Assembly: GCA_041391505.1 (NCBI GenBank)
Contig: JAWKNW010000040.1
Coordinates: forward strand, 1 to 35,050
Direction of reading: 5' to 3'
DNA: 35,050 bases
From: Rhodothermales bacterium
GTDB lineage: Bacteria > Bacteroidota > Rhodothermia > Rhodothermales > JAHQVL01
Shown: positions 22,673-31,187 of the stretch, piece after piece
How positions within the stretch are numbered: position 1 is the stretch's first letter
Layout: every line of letters starts with the position of its first letter
Made by a program: the position numbers and the translations under genes
Notes under the pieces: model-generated
Databases searched by the model: none
Seen by the model: the letters and a program-made list of their open reading frames with translations, nothing else
Told to the model about the DNA's origin: nothing

Positions 22673-22891
22673 ATGACACAGCCGCAACTACACAATCGCG
22701 TAAAGCAGGCTCGGGTGGAGAAGAACCTTTCCCAGATCGAGTTGGCCGATCGGGTGGGCGTCACCCGACAGACGATCAGTTCAATCGAAACGAATCGCTA
22801 CTGCCCGTCTACGCTGCTCGCGTTGTTGCTGGCCCGGGTCCTCGACAAACCGGTCGAGTCGCTGTTCTATCTTGAAGGAGAATCGCCATGA
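22673..22891 (+). CDS. Small Xre-family HTH regulator
   Basis: 72 residues, a single HTH_3 domain: RVKQARVEKNLSQIELADRVGVTRQTISSIETNRYCPSTLLALLLARVLDKPVESLFYLE. This is the short YozG/archaeal-type HTH that is regularly followed by a small membrane protein. It overlaps the next gene by ATGA. Two matching dyads at its own promoter suggest negative autoregulation. The upstream 263-bp gap otherwise contains only the esterase terminator. Confidence 0.93.
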   Translation: MTQPQLHNRVKQARVEKNLSQIELADRVGVTRQTISSIETNRYCPSTLLALLLARVLDKPVESLFYLEGESP

Positions 22892-23178
22892 AAACGCCAT
22901 CGATCGAGCGGGACGAGCGCACCGTCGCCGTGGAAAACGAGTCGTATCGCTGGGCTTACCTGATCCTCTCCTACGGGTTGCTCGTCATTGTCGCGGTGCG
23001 TGCCTACGCGTTCGACCAGGCGAGCTGGGATTTGCTGGCGCTTGTGGTCGTCGCCGGCGGCGTCGCGAGCGCCTATCAGGGGTTTCAGAACATCCTGACG
23101 TCACGCTGGGCGCTGGTTACCGGAATCAGCATGGCGGCAGCGGGCATCCTCGCGGTGTTGTTCGCTCTGCTGCGGTGA
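22888..23178 (+). CDS. Small membrane protein partner of the Xre regulator
   Basis: 96 residues. Charged N-terminus (MKTPSIERDERTVAVENES) followed by three hydrophobic segments (about 20-40, 46-64, 72-95). The start overlaps the Xre stop codon and has a strong AAGGAG 8 nt upstream, in contrast to the leaderless Xre gene. Such HTH plus small-TM pairs occur widely; the membrane protein may sequester or signal to the regulator, but this is unproven. Its stop lies 7 bp from the convergent methyltransferase gene. Confidence 0.8.
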   Translation: MKTPSIERDERTVAVENESYRWAYLILSYGLLVIVAVRAYAFDQASWDLLALVVVAGGVASAYQGFQNILTSRWALVTGISMAAAGILAVLFALLR

Positions 23179-23185
23179 GGACGGC

Positions 23186-24229
23186 TCAGGCTTTCCGGAG
23201 GTGTACCCACTGGGAGTCGCCGAGTCCCGGCGTTTGCACGAGAGCCGCGATCTGGCGCCACGCGCCCAGGGCATACAGGGCGGCCGCGGCGGCCTGAGCG
23301 CCCCGCCGCAGCGGCGCGGGACGGATGCGCTCGATGCGGTTGGCCCATGCGCCGGAATCCTGACGTTTGCGCATGTAGCGGTACGTAATATAACGAGCCA
23401 CCTGCGCCCGTCGCCGTTCGGGCTCGACGGCATGCGCTTCGACCCGCCAGCCATGCCGGCCGGCGATGGCCTCGAACGCGGGCCGCGTCCAGCGTCCGAT
23501 GTGGTTGGGCGGCATATCCAGTAGACTGCCGTGCGTCTCGTTAAACGTGACGCGGGCGTCGTTGGGTACGGCAATAAACACCTGACCGGCCGGCGTGGAC
23601 AACTGCCCGAACCGCTCGAACAGCGCGTCGAGCCGGTCGAGATGTTCGAGCACCTGAAACAGGCAGATCACGTCGAATCGGCCGGCGAATTCGTCCAGCG
23701 GCAACGCCCGCACATCCTGCATCCGGCAGGCCACGCCCAGCCGCTCGATGGCGTCGCGGCCATAGGGAGAATATTCCGTGCACAGCACATGGGAGGGCGG
23801 GATGAGTTCGGGCGCGATGCGGCGCACGAAGGCGCCGTCTCCGGCGCCCAGTTCGAGCAGGGTGAAGTCGCCGAGCGCGCCTTCGGACCGGAGCCGCTGC
23901 AGCGCGTCGCGGGTTTGCGCGAACTCCCATTTCCACGCCGGATACCCGGTCCGCTCGTAGGCGAGGTCGTAGAACCGCGCATCGCCGGCGACGTACGGGT
24001 CGGCGGATACGAGTCCGCACCGCGCACATCGGACCAGATCGCACGCCGGCTGCCCCCACAACGTCGCGATATGCGCTTCGAGCGCCCGGTGTCGTTCCGG
24101 ATGCACCTCGTGCAATACATAGTGCTGGGCGGCCGTGGCGGCATCCACCGTATAGAGCAGCAGACCTTCCCGCCCCCGGCATGCGGGACACTCAATCGGC
24201 GTTGGCGTCAGCTGATAACGTTCGTTCAC
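23186..24229 (-). CDS. Zinc-ribbon SAM methyltransferase (Methyltransf_23 type)
   Basis: 347 residues. N-terminal zinc-binding pair C14-x2-C17 (ECPACRG) and C-x2-C in RCARCGLV near 68-71, then a Rossmann core with motif I FTLLELGAGDGAFV (about 122-135) and FDVICLFQVLEHLDRLD (motif II, with the common EHL). The C-terminal third has RWTRPAFEAIAGRHGWRV and a basic, Arg-rich tail. This architecture is common for methyltransferases of sugar or lipid biosynthesis. No sugar-biosynthesis genes are adjacent. Cytoplasmic; substrate unknown. Confidence 0.9.
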   Translation of the reverse strand: MNERYQLTPTPIECPACRGREGLLLYTVDAATAAQHYVLHEVHPERHRALEAHIATLWGQPACDLVRCARCGLVSADPYVAGDARFYDLAYERTGYPAWKWEFAQTRDALQRLRSEGALGDFTLLELGAGDGAFVRRIAPELIPPSHVLCTEYSPYGRDAIERLGVACRMQDVRALPLDEFAGRFDVICLFQVLEHLDRLDALFERFGQLSTPAGQVFIAVPNDARVTFNETHGSLLDMPPNHIGRWTRPAFEAIAGRHGWRVEAHAVEPERRRAQVARYITYRYMRKRQDSGAWANRIERIRPAPLRRGAQAAAAALYALGAWRQIAALVQTPGLGDSQWVHLRKA

Positions 24230-24370
24230 AGGCAGAACTCGGAGACGACCCGTCGCAGGGTCGCAGGTGGTCGGGAGTGGATCGATACCCCGTCCGGTGC
24301 CGGCGAGATCCCTCCTGTGGGGCCTGTCATGTCGATCGGCGGCCGCTCACGGGGTGCCGTTGGACGGGGC

Positions 24371-26758
24371 TCATCGGACATGGACGATCGGAAACATCCG
24401 AGCCCCCGACGCGCCCTCCACGACGAGCAACAGCATACCACTCGGGGCATCGTGAAGCGAAAGGGTGATCGAAAACGCTCCGGGACGCAGTGCACCGTCG
24501 TGCACTATGCGGATACGCCGCCCCAACAGGTCGTACAACGTTACCACGTAACGCCCCTCTTCCTCAATGCCGAGATCGAGCGATAAGGATTCACGGGCCG
24601 GATTCGGATAGATGGCTATGGACTGGACACCTGGCGGGTTTTCGAGTGTGACAGGTGCCGGACCGGGTATCCATGAGGCCACATGCGAAGACGGACGGCC
24701 GCCGGCGGCAAAAAAATCGCCGGCAAGCCAGAGTTTACCATCTCCGTCAAGCGCCATGTCCGATACCCGACTTCCCGCGACGCCCGCACCGAGCGCCTGC
24801 CAGCGTTCTCCATCCCAGACGGCCACGCGATTCACCAGCGTTGTACCAGACCAGATGAAATCGCCGGCGGCGTATACTCGCCCATTCCCATCGCCCACCA
24901 TTCGCATCACCGGCGCATTAAACCCATCTCCCATACTCGACCACGAGGCGCCATCCCATACGACCGCATACCGGACAGGCGTATCGCCTGCGCGATCGAT
25001 GCCTCCACCTACGTACAGGCGACCATCGTCCCAGAGCATCGTCTGCACCTGACCCGTGATGTCCCATTCGACATCCAAACCGGCTCCGAGCGGCGACCAC
25101 GAACGGCCATCCCATCGCGCAATACTTTTTGCGCCGACGCCACCGGCCGAAAGAAACCGGCCGCCGATATACAGATGGTGCTGGTCATCAAACACCATCG
25201 ACGTGATCCCGGCGCCCTGGCCCGAGTTGGGCGACCTGACGTCTCCCAGCTCTGTCCAGCGATCACCATCCCAGCGCGCCACTACGGCCAGATCATACGC
25301 GCAGCGAACCGCTCCATACATCATGCCCGCGGGGTCCCGGACGATCAGCGAAGGAAGCAAGGGGCCGGCGTTTCCGCCCGTACATGGTACCGCAGAGAAG
25401 GGTTGCCGCTCCCACGACGTTCCTGTCCAGGCCCAGATATCGACTCCATTGCGCTCGACGGCATAAAGCACTCCATCCTCTGCATCCAGCAGACTGTCAA
25501 AACGTTCGCTTCCCGGCACGGTGCTCCAATCCGTTCCGCTCCACACAGCGAGTGGTCCAGCAGAGCCACCGAGCCGCGCATCGAAATAGGATGTGAACCA
25601 GGCATACACCTGCCCGTCCGAATCGCTATACAGCGAACGTATCGGTATGCTTGACCCTCGGCCCGGCGTCGTCCAGTAGGTCCACATGTCGCCCTCGAGA
25701 CGGGCGATGGGGCTGGCGGCGCCCTGCTCGTCGGTCATACGCCCCAGGACGTGGATATGCGCTCCACCCTCCAGGGAATTGATTTCGCCGGCAGGCAGAG
25801 CGATCTCTGTCCAGCCATCGCCCTGTTGCCTGAACAATACGGGCGAGCCGAGCTCACCACCCAACTCAAAGCCAGCTACTCCGAGTACGTGCAGCGTCCC
25901 GACGGCATCGAAGGCGAGTTGACGAAAATCTACGCCCTCGGGCAGCGGCACTACCTCCTCCCCATCGCCATCCAGACGAAGCAGGATTCTTTTCCCGTCG
26001 TCCAGATAGTGCGCTGCGTACGTGATGCCGGAACTACGAACCGTCAGGAATTCTATGGCCGTATTGTCGCGTCGCAATACCGCGGTCATATCCCAGCCTG
26101 CCCTGTCTGGTATCCAGTGCCACAGCGTATCGCTCCACGTGGCATAGATACCCTGTTGTTCGTCGCTCAGGAGCCGATCCACGCACAGCGGCGCGCCCGG
26201 CAAACGGATCCATGCGTGACCGTCCCAGCGCACGATGCCCGTACTCATCGTTCCCGCTCGCGGACTCTGCAGACAGCCATACGCATAGGGAACACCGTCA
26301 CCATCCACCACCAGATCGCTGATACCCGTGATGAGTGCTCCAAGCGGCGTCCACGTCGAACCATCCCACCGAACCACGTGCGCACCGTCTATCAGCTCGC
26401 TTCCTCCCACATAGATCCCCCCTCGGCCATCCGACACGGCCTGAGCGACCACCCCCACAATCCCCTGTCCGAGCGCGCGCCATGTTGTCCCGTTCCACAA
26501 CACGGCATTCGACGTCACCACATCGAAAAATGCCTCGAAGGCGCCGAAAGCGAATAGCCGTTCATCGCCGTCCGCCACCACCGTCTTCACATACGGTGCC
26601 ACCGGCGCGGAAAAACCACCCGACCACTGACCTGCCGCATCATCGAAGGTCGCGCTTCGCACTCCGGGGGTGGGTTGACCGCCGGCATGCGCCACGATCG
26701 AGAAGCCGGCCAGCCACAGGGCGATCAAACGGAAGTGCACGCGCGCGTTCATGAGCAT
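24371..26758 (-). CDS. Large secreted beta-propeller protein with T9SS sorting domain
   Basis: 795 residues. Signal peptide in the first ~28 residues (MNARVHFRLIALWLAGFSIVAHAGG); a second ATG at 26752 is possible. The body has many blade motifs of the form 'xVxWDGxxWxxLG' (LWNGTTWRALGQGI, VRWDGSTWTPLG, ARWDGDRWTELG, ARWDGRSWSPLGAGL, VVWDGASWSSMGDGF, AVWDGERWQALGAGV), each with a preceding 'D(G/D)xGxxYxGG' segment, indicating one or two propellers. The C-terminal ~80 residues (IYPNPARESLSLDLGI ... LYDLLGRRIRIVHDG) are a type A T9SS sorting signal, so it is a surface or released protein. No enzymatic motif; probably binding or adhesion. Confidence 0.92.
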   Translation of the reverse strand: MLMNARVHFRLIALWLAGFSIVAHAGGQPTPGVRSATFDDAAGQWSGGFSAPVAPYVKTVVADGDERLFAFGAFEAFFDVVTSNAVLWNGTTWRALGQGIVGVVAQAVSDGRGGIYVGGSELIDGAHVVRWDGSTWTPLGALITGISDLVVDGDGVPYAYGCLQSPRAGTMSTGIVRWDGHAWIRLPGAPLCVDRLLSDEQQGIYATWSDTLWHWIPDRAGWDMTAVLRRDNTAIEFLTVRSSGITYAAHYLDDGKRILLRLDGDGEEVVPLPEGVDFRQLAFDAVGTLHVLGVAGFELGGELGSPVLFRQQGDGWTEIALPAGEINSLEGGAHIHVLGRMTDEQGAASPIARLEGDMWTYWTTPGRGSSIPIRSLYSDSDGQVYAWFTSYFDARLGGSAGPLAVWSGTDWSTVPGSERFDSLLDAEDGVLYAVERNGVDIWAWTGTSWERQPFSAVPCTGGNAGPLLPSLIVRDPAGMMYGAVRCAYDLAVVARWDGDRWTELGDVRSPNSGQGAGITSMVFDDQHHLYIGGRFLSAGGVGAKSIARWDGRSWSPLGAGLDVEWDITGQVQTMLWDDGRLYVGGGIDRAGDTPVRYAVVWDGASWSSMGDGFNAPVMRMVGDGNGRVYAAGDFIWSGTTLVNRVAVWDGERWQALGAGVAGSRVSDMALDGDGKLWLAGDFFAAGGRPSSHVASWIPGPAPVTLENPPGVQSIAIYPNPARESLSLDLGIEEEGRYVVTLYDLLGRRIRIVHDGALRPGAFSITLSLHDAPSGMLLLVVEGASGARMFPIVHVR

Positions 26759-26932
26759 CGAGCCAGGTCTAGCTGAGAATCCGTCTTTAGAATCGGGCGG
26801 CTCCTTCAGATACCGCGGCCCATTTCCAAAGTTCTATCCGATCGAACAGGACTGTTCTCGGAATCAGGTTCAGCCGAACAATCAGTCGATTTCAGATGGC
26901 ACGCGGCGCCGGTCGTCTCGGGTCCATGCCGT

Positions 26933-27340
26933 TCAATCCCGTGGACCTATCTGCATGAACGGGTTATGCGCCACCTCCCAGAGATGCCCGTCGGGATCGG
27001 CGAAGTAGCCCGAATAGCCGCCCCAGAAAACCTTTTGCGCCGGCTTCACCAGCGTCGCGCCGGCGGCGACGGCCTCCTCAAGCTGCCGGTCCACCTCCGC
27101 TTCGGAGCCCAGATTGTGGGCGAGCGCCACACCCCGGAAGCCGGAACCGCTCGCCGGCACGTGCGCATCGTCCGCGAGTTCGTCCCAGCCATACAACCCG
27201 AGCCAGGTGCCCTTCAGATCGAAGAACGCGACGCCCGGCGCGGACTCGATCCGGTGCAGCCCGAGTCCTTCTTCGTAAAACCGGATCGACGCCGCGAGGT
27301 CGCGTACGCCGAGCGTGATCATGCTGATGCGAGGTTTCAT
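26933..27340 (-). CDS. VOC-family protein (glyoxalase/bleomycin-resistance fold)
   Basis: 135 residues from the ATG at 27340 (MKPRISMITLGVRDLAASIRFYEEGLGLHR); an upstream ATG at 27376 adds 12 residues without family character. Two beta-alpha-beta-beta-beta modules with a conserved C-terminal pair FADPDGHLWEVAHNPF. The ligand residues fit metal-dependent VOC proteins, but substrate and reaction cannot be assigned. It is separated from the propeller gene by 174 bp with no gene, and lies 68 bp after the aminopeptidase gene. Confidence 0.9.
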   Translation of the reverse strand: MKPRISMITLGVRDLAASIRFYEEGLGLHRIESAPGVAFFDLKGTWLGLYGWDELADDAHVPASGSGFRGVALAHNLGSEAEVDRQLEEAVAAGATLVKPAQKVFWGGYSGYFADPDGHLWEVAHNPFMQIGPRD

Positions 27341-27408
27341 ACGTTGGGATGTCTTGTACGCGTCCATGCAGTACACGCCGGCTGCTCAGGCATTCGACAT
27401 GCCCCGGG

Positions 27409-29034
27409 CTACCGGCGTGCGAAGGTCCACCGGGCAAGCAGCTGGGTGTCGGGGTCGGGAATGACGTCGGTGACTGCACGCGCGGCCGGCACGTCGAGGG
27501 TAGCGCTGGCGTTGCCGCTCAGATCGAGTCGATGCCGGCTGGTCGACCCGTCGGCATACCGTACCTCGAACACCATCGGCAAGCGAAACGCATACGTGTT
27601 CTGGACCTGCCGCGCCGTGATGACCACCTGGCCACGGCCGGTGTCGACCGTCCAGTCGCCCTCGATCCACGGGACGCCGCCCTGGTAGAGCCATTGCTGG
27701 AAGAACGCGTCCAGCTCGAGGCCGGAGGCCTCTTCCATGTGCCGGCGAAAGTCTGCCGTGGTGGCGTTGCGGTCCTTGTACGCCGCGTAGTAGGTCTGAA
27801 TGCCCTCCCAGAAGACATCGTCCCCCAGCAGCGTGCGCAGCATATGCAGCACCCAGGCGCCTTTCTGGTACGTCATGCCGGTGGTAACCTGACTCATGTC
27901 GCTCAGGTTGTCATGCACGATGCGGTAATCGGGGCGGTCGGCGTAAAAGGTGTAGATCTGATCGCGCGACTGCTTGAGGCCGGCGACAAAATCGTCCCTA
28001 CCGTAAAAGTGTTCGCGAAAGAGCAGCGTGAAGTAGGTGGCGAAGCCTTCGCTGAGCCAGACGTCGTCCCAGTCAGATTCCGTGACGGCATTGCCGAACC
28101 ATTGATGCGCCAGCTCGTGGATGATGACGTGCTGCCAGCGTCTGGACCGGTCGCCGGTAACCGAGTTGTCGCCGTACAGGATGGCCGAGGCGGCCTCCAT
28201 CCCGCCGCCGACGCTGTTCGACTGGATGTTGGCGACTTTCTCGTAGGAATAGGGCCCCACCTTCGCTTCGTAGAAGGCGAGGACATCCATCGTCGGCACG
28301 GCGAAATCGTAGAAGCCGGCATCGCGATCCTGTCGGTACACCCAGGTCTGAATCTCCTTCCCCCGATACGATCCGACGCGCTGCACGGCAAATTCGGCGG
28401 CTCCGAGCACGTAGAGCCAGGTGGCGATCGGGACCGACTGCTTCCAGTGCGTGAGCCGCATCCCGTCGCCGAGGTCGCTTTCTTCGACGAGGAGCCCGTT
28501 GGACACGACCTGGTACCGCGCCGGCGCCGTGATTTTCATCTCGCTCGTCGCCTTGTCGTACGGATGGTCGACCGTCGGCAGCCAGTGGCGGGCCCGGTTC
28601 GGCCAGTTGTCGCTGAAGAAGGTGCGATCGCCGTATTTGTTCGGCGCGATCTTGAGGCCGGACGCCGGCACGCCGGCATATTCGACGGTGATCCGCACGC
28701 GTGAACCCGCCTCGGGGGCCGCCGGCAGATCGATAAATACCTGATCCTGCTCATGCCGGAACGTGCTCTCGGCGCCGTTTACGGTGACTCGGCGGACCTG
28801 CATCCCCTGCCCGTCCCGGCGCTCGACCAGATCCAGGCGGAACGACCGCTGCCCGCCGGCCAGGTACCGGGCGTCGATCGTGGCCACACCCTCGATGGCG
28901 TCCGTCTCGTCGGACAACGTCAGCGCAAATGCGTAATGCAGAACGTCGATGTTGGGGTTTTTGGGATAGGTATCGCGGGCTGCCGACGCGGCAGACGGGA
29001 TACACAGCAGCGCGATAAGCAGATACTTCGCCAT
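27409..29034 (-). CDS. Exported M1-family aminopeptidase (gluzincin)
   Basis: 541 residues from the ATG at 29034, giving a signal peptide (MAKYLLIALLCIPSAASA). The M1 N-terminal beta-domain is followed by the exopeptidase motif as GGGMEAASAI (the GxMEN position, with the last Asn replaced by Ala) near 270, and the zinc site HELAHQWFG (near 303-311) plus the third ligand Glu in LSEGFATYF. A catalytic Tyr candidate lies in MTYQKGAWVLHML. The protein is short: the C-terminal helical domain of larger M1 enzymes is mostly missing, as in compact bacterial forms. It should trim N-terminal residues from peptides outside the cytoplasm. Confidence 0.93.
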   Translation of the reverse strand: MAKYLLIALLCIPSAASAARDTYPKNPNIDVLHYAFALTLSDETDAIEGVATIDARYLAGGQRSFRLDLVERRDGQGMQVRRVTVNGAESTFRHEQDQVFIDLPAAPEAGSRVRITVEYAGVPASGLKIAPNKYGDRTFFSDNWPNRARHWLPTVDHPYDKATSEMKITAPARYQVVSNGLLVEESDLGDGMRLTHWKQSVPIATWLYVLGAAEFAVQRVGSYRGKEIQTWVYRQDRDAGFYDFAVPTMDVLAFYEAKVGPYSYEKVANIQSNSVGGGMEAASAILYGDNSVTGDRSRRWQHVIIHELAHQWFGNAVTESDWDDVWLSEGFATYFTLLFREHFYGRDDFVAGLKQSRDQIYTFYADRPDYRIVHDNLSDMSQVTTGMTYQKGAWVLHMLRTLLGDDVFWEGIQTYYAAYKDRNATTADFRRHMEEASGLELDAFFQQWLYQGGVPWIEGDWTVDTGRGQVVITARQVQNTYAFRLPMVFEVRYADGSTSRHRLDLSGNASATLDVPAARAVTDVIPDPDTQLLARWTFARR

Positions 29035-29181
29035 CGATCGGGGTTGCTTCTGGACAGTGCGACAAGCGGATGCGCGATAAAGTACTCCAAACCGTTCTGG
29101 CATGAAAGCCGGCACGGCAGAGGCGCTGTCCGCCGCCCTGCTGCAGGTAGGCGAGGCACTCCGGTCAACGTCGATGGGCGT

Positions 29182-29661
29182 TCAGGCGCCCGCGTCGAGG
29201 TAGAGGGCAAGCCGGTCGAGCGTCTGCATCCCCCCTTCGACCGCGCCGAATCCCTTGACGCGTTCGCATTCCTCGACGGAATCAAACAGGCACCGCATGG
29301 TGATGCGCGTACCGCCATCCCGATCTTCGAACAGGACCGTCACATGGAACGGCAGCGAACCGCTGTCGTCGTCGTCGCCGTGCACATAGACGAGACGCGA
29401 CGGAGGATCCATCTCCAGGTAGTCGATCCGGTTCGGGTAGTCTGTCCCGTCCGGCCCATGCATGATGTAGCGCCAGACGCCTCCCGGCCGGAAATCCATC
29501 TCGATCGTCTCGTTGCGAAACCCGCTGGGCCCCCACCAGGCATCGATATGGACCGGTTCGGACCACGCCTTGAATACCCGCTCCCGGGGTGCGTCGAAGT
29601 GACGCGAGAAGACGATTTCTCGATCGGATGCCGTCGCATCCTCGTGCGTTCGGTTCGCCAT
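29182..29661 (-). CDS. SRPBCC/AHSA1-like domain protein
   Basis: 159 residues. Helix-grip START-like fold of the AHSA1 family: REIVFSRHFDAPRERVFKAWSEPVHIDAWWGPSGF, a long beta-sheet section (MDFRPGGVWRYIMHGPDG, YPNRIDYLEMDPPSRLVYVHG) and a C-terminal helix EGGMQTLDRLALYL. Binds hydrophobic ligands in its cavity. It is the third gene of an ArsR-VOC-SRPBCC operon (6 bp after the VOC gene), a very common bacterial cassette whose ligand remains unknown. Confidence 0.92.
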   Translation of the reverse strand: MANRTHEDATASDREIVFSRHFDAPRERVFKAWSEPVHIDAWWGPSGFRNETIEMDFRPGGVWRYIMHGPDGTDYPNRIDYLEMDPPSRLVYVHGDDDDSGSLPFHVTVLFEDRDGGTRITMRCLFDSVEECERVKGFGAVEGGMQTLDRLALYLDAGA

Positions 29662-29667
29662 GTCGGT

Positions 29668-30105
29668 TCAGGCGCCGGCGGCGCAGTTGATCATCCACTT
29701 GATCCCGAAGCGATCCGTCAGGCTGCCGAAGTAGCCGCCCCAGAACATATCGGTCAGCGGCATGCTCACGACGCCCCCATCGGCGAGCGCGGCAAAGAGC
29801 CTGTCCGACTCCGCCCGCGTATCAGGCTCCAGGTTGAGATGCATGTTGCTGCCGGCGACGAGGGAAAAACCCATCGACTCGGGCGCGTCGGTGCCCATCA
29901 GCACATGCCCTCCCAGGATGGGTAGTTCGATGTGCATGATGAGGCGCTTGTCCGCGTCGGAAAGCGGCGGCTGACCGGGCTGCGGCGGCATATCGCCGAA
30001 GCGCATGATCGTCCCGGTGAACTCGGTACCGAAAACCGATTTGTAGAAGGTGAATGCCGCTTCGGTTTCGCGAGGGAAGTTGAGGTAGGTGCTGACTCGC
30101 GCCAT
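29668..30105 (-). CDS. PhnB-like VOC-family protein
   Basis: 145 residues. 'VSTYLNFPRETEAAFTFYKSVFGTEFTGTIMRFGDMP' and 'PLTDMFWGGYFGSLTDRFGIKWMINC' are the hallmarks of the PhnB/YjdN (3-demethylubiquinone-9 3-methyltransferase-like) VOC group. No enzyme activity can be assigned. Middle gene of the ArsR-VOC-SRPBCC operon. Confidence 0.92.
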   Translation of the reverse strand: MARVSTYLNFPRETEAAFTFYKSVFGTEFTGTIMRFGDMPPQPGQPPLSDADKRLIMHIELPILGGHVLMGTDAPESMGFSLVAGSNMHLNLEPDTRAESDRLFAALADGGVVSMPLTDMFWGGYFGSLTDRFGIKWMINCAAGA

Positions 30106-30153
30106 GGACGTCGGGTTTGATGAAACGATACGGGAAACAACACGGAATACGGG

Positions 30154-30507
30154 CTAGTCGCCGGCTTCGGCGGGAGGGTCGTCCCCTTCCGCCATGGTCC
30201 GCAGGTACGCATCCAGCCGGTCGAAACTTTCCTCCCAGTACTGGCGGTACTGCGCCACCCAGTCGGCGACCTCCCGGAGCGGCTTCGCCTCCAGCCGGCA
30301 GGGACGCCACTGGGCCTTGCGGCTTCGCGTGATCAGGCCGGCACGCTCGAGAACCTTGAGATGTTTGGTCACAGCCGGCGCGCTGATCGCAAGCGGCGAA
30401 GCCAGCTCCTTTACGGAAGCCTCCCCCTCCACAAGCCGCGTCAACATGGCACGCCGGGTCGGATCGGCCAACGCCGCGAACGTCGCGCTCAATGTATCTG
30501 AAACCAT
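30154..30507 (-). CDS. ArsR-family winged-helix regulator
   Basis: 117 residues. 'SATFAALADPTRRAMLTRLVEGEASVKELASPLAISAPAVTKHLKVLERAGLITRSRKAQWRPCRLEAKPLREVADWV' is the SdpR/ArsR type that accompanies AHSA1 proteins. The metal-binding ELCVCD motif of ArsR/SmtB sensors is absent, so it is probably controlled by something other than metal. First gene of the operon; an imperfect dyad lies 16 bp before the start. Confidence 0.93.
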   Translation of the reverse strand: MVSDTLSATFAALADPTRRAMLTRLVEGEASVKELASPLAISAPAVTKHLKVLERAGLITRSRKAQWRPCRLEAKPLREVADWVAQYRQYWEESFDRLDAYLRTMAEGDDPPAEAGD

Positions 30508-30522
30508 AGTAATACACTCAAA

Positions 30523-30550
30523 GGTTAATTAGCCTATCGGCAAACTAACC
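30523..30550 (-). promoter_or_regulatory. Candidate ArsR operator (12-bp imperfect dyad)
   Basis: Left arm GGTTAATTAGCC (30523-30534), TATC centre, right arm GGCAAACTAACC (30539-30550). The arms are complementary at 10 of 12 positions. It lies 16-43 bp upstream of the ArsR ATG (minus strand), the normal place for autoregulation of an ArsR-VOC-SRPBCC operon. Confidence 0.5.
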
Positions 30551-30624
30551 TCCAGAACCCTTCGTGTCAAGCCCCCGGACCGAAAAGACGAACCGCCCTG
30601 GTAAAGCGGGTCCGAGCCGGGTCC

Positions 30625-31152
30625 TCACTCGGCATCGTGAAGCGGAAAGGCGACCGTTTCGAACGGCCAATCGCGCGTCAGCCAGCCGCGCAGGGCGTCG
30701 ACGAGGCGTGGTTCGAGTCCCGACGCCCGTTCGCTCTCCCGGACCCACAGGTGCACCTGCGCATCGGCGTCATCGGCCGGATTGATATAGATGCACCCGA
30801 GCACCCGCCCGCCATCGGGGCTGAGTACCGAATACGTGAAGGACGTCCGTTCGTCGAACAGGCGTTCGTGTTCATCGAGATCGCGGGTGTTTTCCTCCAG
30901 GGTAAACGCTTCGCCGGGCCACTCGCCTCCGAAGCGCTCGCGGAGATGCGCCCGGGTCTCCATGACCGCCTCGTAATCCAGCGCGGCGAGCGCCGGCGTG
31001 AGTTTGACGAGGCGATAGGTCTCGGCGTCCAGCCGTTCAGGGACGGAAAACGAAGCCGGCACCCACGTCGAGGCGGTTTCCGGCATAGGATCCGAGCAGG
31101 CGCTCCATGCGAGGAGCGCCAGGCAGCAACCCGCCTGTTTGAGGACATGCAT
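30625..31152 (-). CDS. Lipoprotein with GNAT-like N-acetyltransferase domain
   Basis: 175 residues from the ATG at 31152. It opens with a lipoprotein-type signal (MHVLKQAGCCLALLAWSAC, Cys19 followed by Ser-Asp). The rest matches a GNAT family I recall from Bacteroidota and others: FSVPERLDAETYRLVKLTPALAALDYEAVMETRAHLRERFGG ... LGCIYINPADDADAQVHLWVRESERASGLEPRLVDALRGWL ... WPFETVAFPLHD. GNAT enzymes use acetyl-CoA and are normally cytoplasmic, so a lipid anchor is odd. The domain may have lost catalysis or the signal may be misread. The gene lies 35 bp after the SemiSWEET stop. Confidence 0.72.
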   Translation of the reverse strand: MHVLKQAGCCLALLAWSACSDPMPETASTWVPASFSVPERLDAETYRLVKLTPALAALDYEAVMETRAHLRERFGGEWPGEAFTLEENTRDLDEHERLFDERTSFTYSVLSPDGGRVLGCIYINPADDADAQVHLWVRESERASGLEPRLVDALRGWLTRDWPFETVAFPLHDAE

Positions 31153-31187
31153 GGGCACAGGGGAAAAGAAGATGCAGAAGGGCGTGT

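Noticed and set aside
22410..23178. The Xre plus membrane-protein pair as a mobile element or toxin-antitoxin module
   Set aside because: There are no flanking repeats, integrase or attachment site. Codon use looks like the neighbours and the membrane protein has no toxin hallmark. A plain autoregulated cassette fits better.
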